Origin: Liquorilactobacillus satsumensis DSM 16230 = JCM 12392
GTDB lineage: Bacteria; Bacillota; Bacilli; Lactobacillales; Lactobacillaceae
Direction: 5' to 3'
Length of the DNA: 64,000 bases
Assembly (NCBI RefSeq): GCF_001435195.1
Contig: NZ_AZFQ01000050.1
Span: forward strand, 16,868-80,867
Below, one piece after another: positions 63,951-64,000 of the stretch (position 1 is its first letter; the number at the start of each line of letters is the position of its first letter). The position numbers and the translations under genes were made by a program. Below the pieces are notes generated by a model. The model was given only the letters and a program-made list of their open reading frames with translations. It had not been told where the DNA came from and searched no databases.

Positions 63951-64000
63951 GGGGGCTGTGACAAAAGTTAAATTTTGTCACAGCCCCTCTTTTATTCCGG
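63951..64000 (-). repeat. ~165-bp terminator-ended repeat, copy cut by the window end
   Basis: GGGGCTGTGACAAAA (63952-63966) pairs with TTTTGTCACAGCCCC (63974-63988), then TCTTTTATTCCGG, identical to the start of the copy after galU. It lies 15 bp after prfC and probably terminates it. The body continues outside the window. Confidence 0.82.

Overview
The window reads as a low-GC Gram-positive chromosome from the family Lactobacillaceae. The evidence is AGGAGG-type ribosome binding sites, an OpuC osmolyte importer, a sorbitol operon in the gene order described for Lactobacillus casei (gutF-R-M-C-B-A), a choloylglycine-hydrolase family enzyme, a LysM protein set and LytTR/LiaF-type envelope genes. 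A methyl-accepting chemotaxis protein with a possible flagellar-type promoter points to a motile lineage such as Liquorilactobacillus; that genus guess is inference only.

Layout. 1-2.8 kb: tail of an exopolysaccharide glycosyltransferase cluster. 2.9-5.6 kb: an HrtBA-like ABC exporter and a choloylglycine-hydrolase family enzyme. 5.6-11.2 kb: a PhnDCE-type importer operon ending in a cytoplasmic 5'-nucleotidase/cyclic phosphodiesterase, preceded by PhoP-like direct repeats. 11.4-12.8 kb: msrB, ogt and tRNA-Ala(CGC). 12.9-18.5 kb: Na+/H+ antiporter, then the convergent opuCABCD operon. 18.8-24.8 kb: a GT4 glycosyltransferase, a PuuD-like amidotransferase, a Gfo/Idh oxidoreductase, a DUF2207 membrane protein and a GtrA/GtcA flippase. 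25.2-30.4 kb: sorbitol PTS operon in which gutR carries an in-frame stop. 30.6-36.2 kb: chemotaxis receptor, YitT protein, glycerate kinase and GntP permease.

36.4-39.8 kb is a 3.33-kb composite transposon: two internally deleted IS6-family copies in direct orientation carry a MarR regulator and an MFS drug exporter, and an 8-bp direct repeat flanks the whole unit. 39.9-44.6 kb: LytTR regulator, LiaF-like membrane protein and a heterodimeric ABC exporter. 45.1-49.5 kb: YfhO and CsbB, which with the GtcA-like protein at 24.4 kb could form a three-part polymer-glycosylation system, then a flavodoxin. 49.6-63.9 kb is housekeeping and envelope genes: map, galU, a LysM protein, yihY, recX, an RlmCD-type methyltransferase, a serine hydrolase, a DUF402 phosphatase, an AI-2E family protein, a TagH-like ABC domain fused to LysM, a CBS-pair membrane protein and prfC.

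Three things stand out. The TagH-LysM fusion has lost the catalytic Glu and the H-loop His and has no permease beside it, so it may be a wall-anchored pseudo-ATPase. The composite transposon still has its target duplication although both IS copies are dead. A structured repeat of about 165 bp, whose end is a strong bidirectional terminator hairpin, recurs at five places, always at the 3' ends of genes.
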